41,298 bases of DNA, from positions 57,586 through 98,883 of the forward strand of contig BJOX01000196.1 in assembly GCA_009731375.1 (NCBI GenBank). Reading direction: 5' to 3'. The stretch is from Paulinella micropora. Lineage: Eukaryota > Cercozoa > Imbricatea > Euglyphida. The notes under the pieces were generated by a model. That model made no database searches. It was not told the origin of the DNA and saw nothing but the letters and a program-made list of their open reading frames with translations. Positions 10,687 to 20,086 of the stretch are shown in pieces. The translations under genes were made by a program, and so were the position numbers. Position 1 is the first letter of the stretch, and every line of letters begins with the position of its first letter.

Positions 10687-10852
10687 CTAACAAGAATTAT
10701 AAAAAGTAATAATACTCACAACAATAATAATAAAATTACTAACAATAATAATAATAATGATAATAATATTCATAAAAACAATACTAATGATAAGAATAAT
10801 AGTAAGAATAATAATAAGAAGAATAATAACAATAAAAACAATAATGATAATT

Positions 10853-10895
<43 letters not shown>

Positions 10896-10926
10896 CAACA
10901 ACAATAATAATAATAATAATAATAAT
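10617..10926. repeat. Degenerate (AAT)n array
   Basis: About 300 bases of AAT with many substitutions between S1 copy 3 and S2 copy 1. Confidence 0.9.
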
Positions 10927-11024
10927 AGTGTATCTCCTGCCAATTGCTGAGCCAAAAGGCCATGTGCATCCAGTCCTCCATTCCATAAGGAAAGTCTTCA
11001 CACCAATCGGTGGAATAAAGGAAG
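10927..11024 (-). mobile_element. SINE-like element, family S2, copy 1 (cut by gap)
   Basis: Minus-strand reading ends in GGATGCACATGGCCTTTTGG, then CTCAGCAATTGGCAGGAGAT, then ACACT(ATT)n. The upstream part is lost in N 11025-11143. Matches 11713-11845 and, in the opposite orientation, 13072-13243. Confidence 0.75.
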
Positions 11025-11143
11025 NNNNNNNNNNNNNNNNNNNNNNNNNNNNNNNNNNNNNNNNNNNNNNNNNNNNNNNNNNNNNNNNNNNNNNNNNNNN
11101 NNNNNNNNNNNNNNNNNNNNNNNNNNNNNNNNNNNNNNNNNNN
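11025..11143. other. Assembly gap (119 N)
   Basis: Unknown sequence between an S2 copy and an S3 copy. Confidence 0.95.
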
Positions 11144-11632
11144 AAGGCATACTGATGCAGCTGATGGCACGATCCGTTTCCTGACATGAGCCTCCATGCC
11201 CTTGTCCGAGGTGCTCCATCCCCACCTAGTCAGTCTCTCGACTGAATATAGGGGCCACCGATGGAGCTCCTGAGGGCAAGACTACACTAAGCCGAGGTTA
11301 TTCCGCAGTCCCAACAACCTCTTGCAAAACGTTGCCGCATGTGCAAGTGCGTACACCAAGCATGGTTGCTAGAACTACCTCAAAACCCCACCCATAACAA
11401 TTTGGTATCCGCTGGGTCCACGGGCTATCAACCGGCATAGCGGAGTTTAAGATCTTCGACAGGCGCCCAACGACCCTCCTCCCCAGCATCATCCACCAAA
11501 TGGTTTTGAGTTGGCATCACAGTTTAACGCCGTAAGGCCATTGGGCTGGAGCTCTGATAAACAAGCGTGACTAAGTTTTTATCATCAGGTGTTACCCTCA
11601 AATACATCACAGTCAACACTCCGAGAAGAAAG
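11144..11632 (-). mobile_element. Dispersed repeat S3, copy 1
   Basis: About 490 bases found again at about 26949-27445 (close match) and 35708-36149 (more diverged). On the minus strand it starts beside (ATT)n and ends near GGGCATGGAGGCTCATG and CCATCAGCTGCATCAGTATG. The tail partly resembles those of S1, S2 and S4. No long reading frame is preserved in all copies (for example frame MLGRRVVGRLSKILNSAMPV is present in copies 1 and 2 only). A SINE or the 3' end of a LINE is possible. Confidence 0.7.

Positions 11633-11712
<80 letters not shown>
11633..11712. repeat. (AAT)n between S3 and S2
   Basis: A pure AAT run joining two element copies. Confidence 0.9.
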
Positions 11713-11713
<1 letters not shown>

Positions 11714-11845
11714 GTGTATCTCCTGCCAATTGCTGAGCCAAAAGGCCATGTGCATCCAGTACTCCATTCCATAAGGAAAGTTTCCACACCAATCGGTGGA
11801 ATAAAGGAAGTGACGGCATAGAACATTACTCTAGGAGCTTTATAC
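11713..11845 (-). mobile_element. SINE-like element S2, copy 2 (cut by gap)
   Basis: Contains the complete S2 3' part and extends to CTAGGAGCTTTATAC before N 11846-12179. Confidence 0.75.
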
Positions 11846-12179
11846 NNNNNNNNNNNNNNNNNNNNNNNNNNNNNNNNNNNNNNNNNNNNNNNNNNNNNNN
11901 NNNNNNNNNNNNNNNNNNNNNNNNNNNNNNNNNNNNNNNNNNNNNNNNNNNNNNNNNNNNNNNNNNNNNNNNNNNNNNNNNNNNNNNNNNNNNNNNNNNN
12001 NNNNNNNNNNNNNNNNNNNNNNNNNNNNNNNNNNNNNNNNNNNNNNNNNNNNNNNNNNNNNNNNNNNNNNNNNNNNNNNNNNNNNNNNNNNNNNNNNNNN
12101 NNNNNNNNNNNNNNNNNNNNNNNNNNNNNNNNNNNNNNNNNNNNNNNNNNNNNNNNNNNNNNNNNNNNNNNNNNNNNNN
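11846..12179. other. Assembly gap (334 N)
   Basis: Unknown sequence between S2 copy 2 and S1 copy 4. Confidence 0.95.
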
Positions 12180-12290
12180 CTCTGTCAATGGCTGATGCAA
12201 ATCTGCACATGCGCCTCCATCGTCTCACCCGTGAGGGGAGTACGAAGAATTGACGATAGGCTCTAATGACACCCCCGCACGGGCAGTTCC
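12180..12290 (-). mobile_element. SINE-like element S1, copy 4 (3' fragment)
   Basis: Only the 3' half of S1 remains, from GAACTGCCC to the CAGCCATTGACAGAG tail, next to the gap. Confidence 0.75.
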
Positions 12291-12995
12291 AAAAAAATCA
12301 TTTGAAATTCAAACTTTTATAACGGTTTAAAATTTTGTGTTTTGTTCATTGAAAAAATATCCTTAGGCAAATTTTGTCTATAATTTCTGATAATTTGGTC
12401 GCCGGAACCAATATAGACTATGAGCTTTCTGAATCTGTAGCATTTTTCAAGTTGTTGAAGCAGTATTCTAGAAGTAGATCTTTCCCCCTTTTTAGGTTGT
12501 TTTTGTGTAGTTTTACACTAAAAAATGTTCAGGCCGGTCTGGCCGGGCATTTAGAAAAACATCCCGGGAATTCAATTGTTTTTTGTTGTGTATGTTGCGC
12601 CGACCGGTCTAGGAAAAGATAGCCGCAGAGGGGACTCGGGTTCCCTGAGTGCATAAGATATCTCTTAGCACAAAGCAGATCATAGCTATCTAAATATATA
12701 CACAGCAACCTTGAGTGTATTTTATCACTTGTGCAAACTATATTTCTTGATACTTTTATTTGTAGGCCAGCTAGGAGAAACCACCTAGTTTTTCCTTGTC
12801 GAAATATAAAAATCTCATATTTCGTAGCTGGAGTATTATTTCTTGCACAGATGAATTAGTGAATCATTTTGTATTATCATTAAACGTATTTTTCCAACTT
12901 TATGTAATCTGTACTGAAATGTCTGTGGAATTTATTATTATTGTTATCGTTATTATTGCTATTATTCTTACCATGATTAATATCCCCCCTTTTCC
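12291..12995. other. A/T-rich unique spacer, no gene seen
   Basis: About 700 bases of largely non-repetitive A/T-rich sequence. Short frames only (up to 82 codons at 12374-12622) without domain or convincing splice context. Confidence 0.5.
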
Positions 12996-12996
12996 C

Positions 12997-13071
<75 letters not shown>
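12996..13071. repeat. (ATT)n 5' of S2 copy 3
   Basis: A pure TTA/ATT run directly before the S2 element. Confidence 0.9.
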
Positions 13072-13243
13072 GGGAGTACATAGGCCATCGGTCCTTTCCA
13101 TGTGCTGATTGGTATAAAGCTCCTAGAGTAATGATCTATGCCGTCACTTCCTTTATTCCACCGATTGGTGTGGAGACTTTTCTTATGGAATGGAGGACTG
13201 GATGCACATGGCCTTTTGGCTCAGCAATTGGCAGGAGATACAC
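13072..13243 (+). mobile_element. SINE-like element S2, copy 3, most complete
   Basis: Plus orientation: GGGAGTACATAGGCCATCGG, then TATAAAGCTCCTAGAG, then CCACCGATTGGTGTGGAGAC (internally palindromic CACCGATTGGTG), then the common tail CTCAGCAATTGGCAGGAGAT and ACACT(ATT)n. The head is not obviously tRNA-like. It lies inside an (ATT)n array, as the S1 copies do. Confidence 0.75.
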
Positions 13244-13300
<57 letters not shown>

Positions 13301-13640
13301 CCTTATTGTTGTTATAGTCACCTAGTATTGTTAATACTTTTGTTGTTATATTTATTATTGATATTATTATTATTATTGTTATTATTGTTGTTAAGCACAC
13401 ACCCCCCCCTTTTTATTGTTATTAGTCTTATTAGTCTTATTATTCTTATTATTATTAATACTACAGTTATTATTTTTGATTTTATCCGTAGTATTATTCT
13501 CGTTATTATTATGCTAATTTATTATACTAATGTTGTTATCATTATTACTATTTTAAGGTTAGAAATTATTATTGTTATATATATAGAGTCTACCCTTATT
13601 CATGTTACCATTACAATTAAAAACTATTATTGAGATACGA
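13244..13640. repeat. Degenerate (ATT)n array
   Basis: ATT-rich sequence with many substitutions after the S2 tail. No gene. Confidence 0.8.
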
Positions 13641-14110
13641 CCCATGATGCTACTCCCCCCCTCACCCTCCCCCCCGTAAATATCCGACTCCATCATCGCT
13701 ACTCCATCTTTCTGACGGCCCCCCCTGATATTCGGATATGGACGCCTCCTTAGACAGTTGTTGTCCCGTCGGAAGGCCGGAAGCCTATAATAGGTCTTAT
13801 ACAGGATGTCCTCGGGGGTCAACGACCCAGGGTCTGCTATGCAAGTTGGCCAGAAATTATGCCGCGACATGGCTCAGTGGGGAACGACAGAGAGAGAGGC
13901 GACAGGAGGGTGGGTCATAAGAGAGTTCAGGTGATAGAGCAAGCGTAAGTAGAGATAGTGGGCGTGACAGTACAAACACAACACGTAATAAGTGGTACCC
14001 TAGAACAAATAGTGGAAGTAGCGTTAGCAGTGGTAAGCGTGTGATTGTGTGTGAAGAAAGGGTGCGTGTGTGCGTGTGGGTGTGCGTGTATGAGCCTGTG
14101 GGCAACCCTA
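13641..14110. other. Unassigned spacer with an isolated A-box-like site
   Basis: Mixed-composition sequence. TGGCTCAGTGG at about 13869 fits a Pol III A box, but I see no B box at the right distance. (GT)-rich at 14040-14100. No gene called. Confidence 0.35.
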
Positions 14111-14229
14111 TTATTGTTATTATTAATACCCCTTAGATTATTATTATTGTTAACCATATAGGTAATATTATTAAACTTATTATTGTTACTTCCACTATTA
14201 ATACTACCACTAGTGTTATTATTATTACT

Positions 14230-14230
14230 C

Positions 14231-14266
<36 letters not shown>

Positions 14267-14296
14267 NNNNNNNNNNTCTCTCTCTCTCTCTCTTCC
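14230..14296. other. Poly-C, 10-N gap, (CT)n
   Basis: C homopolymer, then N 14267-14276, then a CT run. Confidence 0.9.
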
Positions 14297-14474
14297 TCCA
14301 TTATTAAATTAACTCTGCTTATTATGGTGGGTAATAGGATATTCTATTATTGATATTACTAATGATATTTCTATATTTCATTATTCTTATACTTTATTAT
14401 TATTATTGTTATTATCAGTGTATTATGTAAATATATACGAATAAATATACATATTGATTAGTTATCATTTTACT

Positions 14475-14477
<3 letters not shown>

Positions 14478-14555
<78 letters not shown>
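14478..14555. repeat. (ATT)n 5' of S1 copy 5
   Basis: A pure ATT run that directly abuts the tRNA-like head of the next element. Confidence 0.9.
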
Positions 14556-14665
14556 GGACACCGTGATAGCCCAGTGGTCAAGTTCTACCATCTGGGCCCT
14601 GTCGCCAGTTCGATTCCCGTCGGTGCCACCAGTATCTTCATTGAACATACCAGCCCGTCTGGAAG
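14556..14665 (+). mobile_element. SINE-like element S1, copy 5 (3' truncated)
   Basis: Plus orientation. The head has the A box TAGCCCAGTGG at about 14566 and the B box AGTTCGATTCC at about 14608, then one internal repeat. It ends abruptly at CCCGTCTGGAAG, where a TTATG repeat begins. Confidence 0.8.
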
Positions 14666-14950
14666 TTATGTTTATGTTTATGTTTATGTTATGTCATGTT
14701 ATGTCATGTTATGTTATGCTATGTTATGTTATGTTATGTTATATTAAGTTATGTATGTATGTATGTATGTGTGTGTATGTGCATGCAGGTAGGTAGGTAG
14801 GTGGATAGGTATTTTATGTTATGCATACGTGCCTGCATACAAGTATGAAGTATGCATTTTTGTGTGTGCAGGGTGATTCGTTGGCGCGTGCTGTCTCGCT
14901 GGAAATGCACACTCTCAACAGTGCAGACCGGCCAGTCGCCGATGACAGAC

Positions 14951-15016
<66 letters not shown>

Positions 15017-15020
15017 GCAG
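14666..15020. repeat. (TTATG)n, (TATG)n and (GATA)n tracts
   Basis: A TTATG/TTATGTCATG run at 14666-14755, short TATG and GGTA runs, unique bases at 14820-14945, then (GATA)n at about 14950-15017. Confidence 0.85.
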
Positions 15021-15331
15021 TAAGTAGAGTAGATAGAAAGCTGGGTAGGTAGACATGTAAGCCAAAAAGCAGCCGCGGTGCAGTCTGATAAATACACACA
15101 GCAAATAGAGCAAGAAGATAGAAGGGTAGGTCGATTTCTCAGTGATTCAAAGTCCACCTGCACGGCCTGCATGAGATGTCACTCATCAAACTGTATACCT
15201 AGCAATCAGAAAGAGAAGGCTCGTTGAGAACACCATCAAGTGTTTCTTAGAGCCAGGAAAGCCCGACCCAACTGGTAGTTTAATCAACTAATTAAATATT
15301 CATGTATGCTATTCCATCATATATGACTTAC

Positions 15332-15533
15332 TCAGGAATGTGGGGAGTGACCGTGGCTTCCGAGCCATCCACGGACACCGCCCTAGTCCTCTCCCAGTCG
15401 GCGCGCACGACTGGCGTGACACTCACATTCACACTGTGCTTCCCCCGCACACCAGCTACCACGCCGAATGGTTCATACGGTACCACCTCGTACGGGGAGC
15501 CACGTGGGATCGAGAATTGGACAATAACCATTG
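15332..15533 (-). CDS. Candidate gene B exon, strand not certain
   Basis: 202 nt between acceptor CCACTCAG and a perfect GTAAGT donor on the minus strand, phase 1 to 2. It is open throughout (VIVQFSIPRGSPYEVVPYEP; then RGKHSVNVSVTPVVRADW). The plus strand is also open (SEPSTDTALVLSQSARTTGV; TLTFTLCFP), but its splice signals are weaker. Beta-rich, no family recognised. Confidence 0.35.
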
Positions 15534-16828
15534 CTGAGTGGCAGTTATATACAGTCATCATGTGACTGCGCATTTCTCAACTATCTAGTTTGCGCCACTG
15601 TCTCTGAATTATGTGTCAGTTCTGCTAATCTCAGTATCAATAATTGCGGACTAAAGTGTCGATCGAGAATCGCGTCTCCTTGACGGAGTCTTCCGGCAAA
15701 CCGGCGATTGTAAAGGTATGAGTTAGGTCCGTGAGTGACAGGGTAATTACCAATCAACGACTGTGACACATTTCCGAGACTAAGTCAAGTTTTCCGGGGG
15801 CCCCCGCCGGCTCGAGATCGATGGCTGAGGATTCGACAGAGTCTCAGCCAGTCGGGAGTCACCGTAGATTGAAGTTTTGATCATGCTTTCAGAGTCGACG
15901 TAGAGCCGCGCGGTCGGTTGCTCAGGCCAGGCAGCTGTGGATCTAGAGGGGCCGCAAACAAAACTTATTATTGTAATAACAACGAAATCAGCGAAAAAAA
16001 ACTTGGTTGAAACTTTGAATCTATGCGATAAATCTGGGACCGTCACCGTTGAACTTTCAATAACTGTGTGACTTGAGTTACTATGATTATTGATAATAGC
16101 TACGTGCGACCTTAGTCTAGATCGGTTTCAAGTTGGAGGTTGAGTGCAGATTCGTTGAAACTTCAACTTGAGTTTGCGATTCTGATTCTTAGTATATAAA
16201 GTTTCCTGACTGACACGGAGTGATTTCGGCGGGCCCTCACTGCCATGCGTAAAAATTAATCATAGTACAGTTTTTACGCAAGCACTCGTAGTCGGAGCTG
16301 AGTGGGAAGCAGAAGAGATACAACTTACTGGAAGAGGTATATATCAAGAGATACAAAAAGAGAAAACCGTATTCATGATTAATACTATCAATAGTGACCA
16401 GCCAGTTGTTTTCCACACGGTACGCTGAGCCATGACCACCACTGTCTTTTCACTCCTAGCTTATATTAATATCAAGATGGAGGGTCACTCCGGCAGAGCC
16501 GAGGTGTAATAGATGTAGTTAGAGAGGTGTTTTGGCCCGCAGGGCATGTGTACCTGAAGCGGGGGGGGGCGGGGCTGACGTAAATTGACTTACGATATAC
16601 CGAAGAATGACTTTAATGATTATACCATGTCCAGCAGTAACGGACGATTGAAACGGATGGTTGTTATCAAGAACGGAACAATAACTGGACCTACTTTGTG
16701 CATGTCTTACAATCGCAATAGCCATCATTCAGATAGCTGTCGTTGATGTCGCAGCCGTCATTGCACACGAAATTGGAAGGGGCCGGCGTGTCAGCGATGG
16801 AGCTGAGGTGGTTGATGAAGCCTGGAGG

Positions 16829-16901
<73 letters not shown>

Positions 16902-17072
16902 GGGGGGAGGGGGAGGGGGGGGGGGGGGGNNNNNNNNNNNNNNNNNNNNNNNNNNNNNNNNNNNNNNNNNNNNNNNNNNNNNNNNNNNNNNNNNNNNNNN
17001 NNNNNNNNNNNNNNNNNNNNNNNNNNNNNNNNNNNNNNNNNNNNNNNNNNNNNNNNNNNNNNNNNNNNNNNN

Positions 17073-17134
<62 letters not shown>

Positions 17135-18525
17135 TAATCAATCAAATCAATCAAATCAATCAAATCAATCAAATCAATCAAATCAACCAACCAACCAACC
17201 AAATCAACCAAATCAACCAACAAATCAACCAAATCAACCAAATCACTTTGTTTGACCTTGCTTTGCTACTCCTAGTGAGATAGCCTGGCACGTGGTTGGC
17301 TCGTCGGCAATTGTACCTAATAGACTAGCCATGATCTGCATGTCGTCCTGCTGGTTGTTTGCGTTAGGGTATGAGCCACGGCTGAATTGAAAACCAGCGG
17401 TTTGGAATAGCCAACCTATGGATGATACAGGTGGGTAGATGTGTGAGAGAGAGAGAGAGGAGAGGGGAGGGTGGGGGGGGGGGGAGGGGGGGAGGGGGGG
17501 GGGGGGGGGGGGGAGGGGGGGGGGGATGGGGGGGGGGGGGGGNNNNNNNNNNAGAGAGAGAGAGAGAGGTGGACACAGACCCCCATGATGGGTGCCCAGT
17601 TGGTCCCCGTTGCCCCTCCGTAGTAGCCGACAGTAGAGGTGCCGTCGTGATCTTACAATGAAAACAAAGATGGATCGACAGAAGACAGATAACAAATAGG
17701 TACATAAAGATAGATAGATAGGAGAAGCAGAAGGAGAAGGAGAAAGAGAAGGAGAAGGAGAAAGAGAAAGAGAAGGAGAAGGAGAAGGAGGAGAAGGAGA
17801 AGGAGAAGGTAGTAGCAGACAGTAGAGGTGCCGTCGTGATCCTACAATGAAAAAAAAAAGTAGATGGATCGACAGAAGACACATACAAATAGGTAGATGT
17901 TAGATATGTAGGTAGGTGGGTAGGTGGGTAGGTCGGTCGGTAGGTAGGTAGGTAGGTAGGTAGGTAGGAAGGTAGGTAAATAGATAGTAGATAGATAGAT
18001 AACCGACAGTAGAGGTGCCGTCGTGGTGCTATGATGAAAACAAGCAAATGGATAGACAGAAGACAGACACAGAGAGGTAGATATTAGATAGGTAGGTAAG
18101 TAGGTAGGTAGGTAGGTAGGTAGGTAGGTAGATGAATCGATAGATAGATACAGATAGATAGACAGATAGGTAGATAGGTAGGTAGGTAGGTAGGTAGATA
18201 TGTAAATGGATAGGTAGATAGATAGTAGATAGATAGGTATATAATTACCAAACCCATGTTGTGTCCCAGCTCGTGGGAGCCTACATACATACATACATGC
18301 ATAAATACATACAGTACATGCATAAACACATACATTACATGCATCATCCATTACATGCATCATCCATTACATGCATAAATACATACATTACATACATAAA
18401 TACATACACATAGATACATACATACATACATACATACATAAATAAACATACATACATAAATAAATAAATAAACATACATACATACATACATACATACATA
18501 CATTACATACATTACATACATTACA

Positions 18526-18556
<31 letters not shown>

Positions 18557-18644
18557 CATACATTCATACATACATACATGCATACATACATACAAACCTG
18601 CTTCAGCCACATCTTGTTTGTCAGAGAAAGTAAATACCATATAG

Positions 18645-18675
<31 letters not shown>

Positions 18676-18741
18676 GATAGAAAGATAGATAGATAGATAG
18701 ATAGATAAGATAGATGGATATATATATATATATAGATAGAT

Positions 18742-18806
<65 letters not shown>

Positions 18807-18884
18807 AGGCAGGTTGGTAGTAAGCGTAGTTGCTTGCGCCAAACACACCGACGTAAGCTATTCCTGTGTATGTATGTATGTATG

Positions 18885-18919
<35 letters not shown>

Positions 18920-19359
18920 GCGTAATTGCTTGCGCTAAACACACCGACGTAAGCTATTCCTGTGTATGTATGTGTGTATGTATGTATGTATGCATGTATG
19001 TATGTATGTATGTATGTATGTAAGGCGTAGTTGCTTGCGCCAAACACACCGACGTAAGCTATTCCTGTGTATGTATGTATGTATGTATGTATGCATAGTT
19101 GCTTGCGAAAAACACACCGACGTAAGCTATTCCTATGTATGTATGTATGCATGTATGTATGTATGTATGCATGTATGTATGTATGTTATGTATGTTATGT
19201 ATGTTATGTATGTTAAGTATGTTAAGTATGTTAAGTATGTTAAGTATGTTAAGTATGTTATGTATGTATGTATGTATGTATGTATGTCATGTATGTCATG
19301 TTATGTTATGTTATGTTATGTTATGTTATGTTATGTATGTTATGTTATGTTATGTTATG

Positions 19360-19390
<31 letters not shown>

Positions 19391-19533
19391 GCGTAATTGC
19401 TTGCGCCAAACACACCGACGTAAGCTATTCCTGTGTGTGTATGTATGCATGTATGCATGTATGTATGTATGTATGTATGTATGTATGTATGTACCTCCGC
19501 AGCTGTTAGGGGAGCAGGTAGTAAACGTAGCAC
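15332..19533 (-). CDS. Gene B: secreted metzincin-type zinc metalloprotease with LDLa-like module (partial, multi-exon)
   Basis: Minus-strand exons in order read SPNSCGG/IAYVGVFGASNYAYYQPAW, KQDVAEAG/SHELGHNMGL, HDGTSTVGYYGG...WAPIMG, FSRGSYPNANNQQDDMQIM and a C.DG..I..SYLNDGYCD module. HELGHNMGL followed by x-H-D gives the HExxHxxGxxHD zinc site, and WAPIMG fits the Met-turn, so the fold is a metzincin (M12/reprolysin-like or the M11 gametolysin side; not resolved). It would hydrolyse peptide bonds outside the cell, where LDLa-type modules are usual. The N-terminal signal and propeptide are not seen and may lie at 19.6-22.1 kb. Joining is phase-consistent from 19533 to 18806 and from 17415 to 16711. 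It fails at the exon near 18600 and at the HDGTST acceptor. Gene or pseudogene is therefore open. Confidence 0.6.
15540..16489. other. Non-repetitive stretch, possible further gene B exons
   Basis: Composition is balanced and nearly free of microsatellite, as expected in a gene. Minus-strand stop-free pieces include SGGHGSAYRVENNWLVTIDS (about 16370-16440, near a GTAAGT donor at about 16330) and TARLYVDSESMIKTS (about 15880). I could not place consistent splice sites. Confidence 0.3.
16490..16553 (-). CDS. Candidate gene B exon: continuation of the cysteine module
   Basis: Acceptor GCTTCAG at 16553 gives, in the phase required by the previous exon, CTCPAGQNTSLTTSITPR. The donor is uncertain (GTGACC at about 16490). 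Supported only by phase and cysteine content. Confidence 0.3.
16711..16821 (-). CDS. Gene B exon: LDLa/PRKCSH-like cysteine module
   Basis: 111 nt, acceptor CCTCCAG, donor GTAAGA, phase 1 to 1. It reads FINHLSSIADTPAPSNFVC, then NDGCDINDSYLNDGYCD. The F.C.DG..I..(S)...NDGYCDC pattern is that of the LDL-receptor class A repeat as found in glucosidase II beta (PRKCSH) and in many secreted protist proteins. It is joined in frame to the metalloprotease exon before it. Confidence 0.55.
16826..17250. repeat. (GA)n, gap and (ATCAA)n in a gene B intron
   Basis: (GA)n and a G-rich run to 16929, N 16930-17072 (143), (GA)n to 17131, then AATC/AACC repeats to about 17245. Confidence 0.9.
17257..17415 (-). 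CDS. Gene B exon: post-Met-turn helix
   Basis: 159 nt, acceptor CCATAG, donor GTCAAA, phase 1 to 1. It reads WLFQTAGFQFSRGSYPNANN, then QQDDMQIMASLLGTIADEPT. (S)(R/K)G.Y..ANN..DD..II follows the Met-turn in this protease type. If the weak donor is not used, a TGA follows within four codons and this would be the last exon. Confidence 0.6.
17416..17576. repeat. Poly-G tract, 10-N gap and (GA)n in a gene B intron
   Basis: (GA)n, then G-rich sequence to 17542, N 17543-17552 and another (GA)n. Confidence 0.9.
17577..17651 (-). CDS. Gene B exon: HDGTSTVGYYGG...WAPIMG (Met-turn)
   Basis: 75 nt as modelled. It provides the third zinc His and Asp (HDG) and the Met-turn WAPIMG. Donor GTGTCC (phase 1) leads to the next exon, giving MGVCWLFQ. 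The start is one base out of phase with the SHELGHNMGL exon (see the triplication entry). Confidence 0.5.
17621..18090 (-). repeat. Tandem triplication of the HDGTST exon head and its upstream intron
   Basis: Three copies about 190 bases apart (about 17621-17710, 17812-17905, 17999-18090) share CACGACGGCACCTCTACTGT plus about 50 bases of upstream intron with GTCTTCTGTC. Copy 2 has acceptor GTAG/GAT and copy 3 has ATAG/CAC. Both would keep the frame after MGL. Copy 1, the only one continuing into YYGG and WAPIMG, reads GTAAG/AT, one base out. Confidence 0.8.
17700..18248. repeat. (GATA)n, (GGTA)n and (GGAGAA)n intronic tracts
   Basis: Tetra- and hexanucleotide runs that separate the three HDGTST head copies. 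Confidence 0.9.
18249..18280 (-). CDS. Gene B exon: zinc-binding SHELGHNMGL
   Basis: 32 nt between acceptor TATGTAG and donor GTAATT, phase 1 to 0. It supplies two zinc histidines, the general-base Glu and the conserved Gly. The third His must come from the following HDGTST exon. Confidence 0.65.
18281..18597. repeat. (CATA)n intronic tract
   Basis: CATA, CATTA and CATAAATA runs in the intron of gene B. Confidence 0.9.
18598..18622 (-). CDS. Gene B exon (5' limit unresolved): DKQDVAEAG
   Basis: Ends at donor GTTTGT in phase 1, giving DKQDVAEA plus a split Gly codon that joins to SHELGH. In related proteases a VAEA(A/G)SHE segment precedes the zinc motif. The only AG upstream (at CAAG) does not give a phase that fits the previous exon, so the acceptor is unknown or non-canonical. 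Confidence 0.4.
18638..18804. repeat. (GATA)n, (TA)n and (GA)n tract
   Basis: Intronic microsatellite between the gene B exons at 18598 and 18806. Confidence 0.9.
18806..18863 (-). CDS. Gene B exon: GIAYVGVFGASNYAYYQPA
   Basis: 58 nt. Acceptor ACACAG, donor GTCTCT at the edge of a (GA)n run. It starts in phase 1 and ends in phase 2. It is the only one of five copies of this exon head that continues into YYQPAW. Confidence 0.55.
18864..19440 (-). repeat. Four extra copies of the GIAYVGVFG exon head inside (TATG)n
   Basis: The block running from CACAG, GAATAGCTTACGTCGG to AAGCAACTACGC (about 45 bases) recurs at about 18917-18964, 19021-19069, 19093-19135 and 19388-19434, separated by (TATG)n. 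The acceptor positions 19064, 18959 and 18863 are 105 and 96 bases apart (multiples of 3), so these three copies are in one open frame joined by IHTY repeats. The copy at 19093-19135 is out of frame and has substitutions (GCGAAAAA). None of the extra copies shows a downstream GT donor. Confidence 0.85.
19495..19533 (-). CDS. Gene B exon: SPNSCGG segment
   Basis: 39 nt between acceptor ATATAG and donor GTACAT, phase 1 at both ends. It encodes ATFTTCSPNSCGG and joins in frame to IAYVGVFG of the next exon. SCGGIAYVG is typical just upstream of the zinc site in this protease type. Confidence 0.55.
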
Positions 19534-19749
19534 CTATATTATTAGATAGATAGATAGATAGATAGTTTTTTTTTTTTTATTTCAGTGGGAACCAGATCGC
19601 ATCTAGCTCTTTTCAACAAAAAAATCAGATAAAAAAATGCTAAAAACTCATAACGTTTATTTTCCCCCCGTTTTCGACCCTTGGCCCCACTAAAATAAAT
19701 AACTCTAAAATCATACGCCTTCAACACTGATTTATTAAAGTAAAAAGTG

Positions 19750-19970
19750 GCACATTCTGGACTAGTGTTTTTCAACATCAGTTCCAGGATATCGAGACGG
19801 TGTGGTTCTGCAGTGGAAGCAAGGCATACGATTGCGGGGCTTTCAAACTTGACAAACAAAGACATACGATTGTCTAAATTTCTCAGCAAGAAAGGGAGCG
19901 AGGGCTGTACGAACAGTCTTTTGATCTTTCCGTCACGTTTTTCTGAAGCATTTCTTATTAATAATATTAT
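19750..19970 (+). repeat. Dispersed repeat D1, copy 1
   Basis: About 200 bases containing TCAACATCAGTTCCAGGATA and GAAAGGGAGCGAGGGCTGTA. It recurs in direct orientation at about 21178-21372 with few differences. Copy 1 has a short insertion (GGGG in ATTGCGGGGCTTTC). Confidence 0.75.
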
Positions 19971-20086
19971 TAAATATCACTGATATTGATAATGTGATAG
20001 GGGTCTGCACGCTGATCAGCGAATCAGACTCGGTATTAATGTTGAAAGAGCTGAGGCTGGAGTCTTCAGTATCGTTTCTTGAATTC

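Noticed and set aside
13857-13900. SINE head based on TGGCTCAGTGG
   Set aside because: No B box at the expected distance and no tail; only a chance A-box match can be claimed.
14556-14628. Functional tRNA gene
   Set aside because: A and B boxes are present, but anticodon and T-stem pairing are poor, and the same sequence occurs as a dispersed element with body and tail.
15640-15760. Minus-strand segment reading LTHTFTIAGLPEDSVKET as a gene B exon
   Set aside because: Protein-like, but an upstream TGA and the absence of a usable AG acceptor prevent a consistent exon.
18526-19152. 208-codon minus-strand frame with IHTY and SLSL repeats as a stand-alone gene
   Set aside because: It is the read-through of exon-head copies and microsatellite. 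The real exon is 18806-18863; the rest is reported as a duplicated array.
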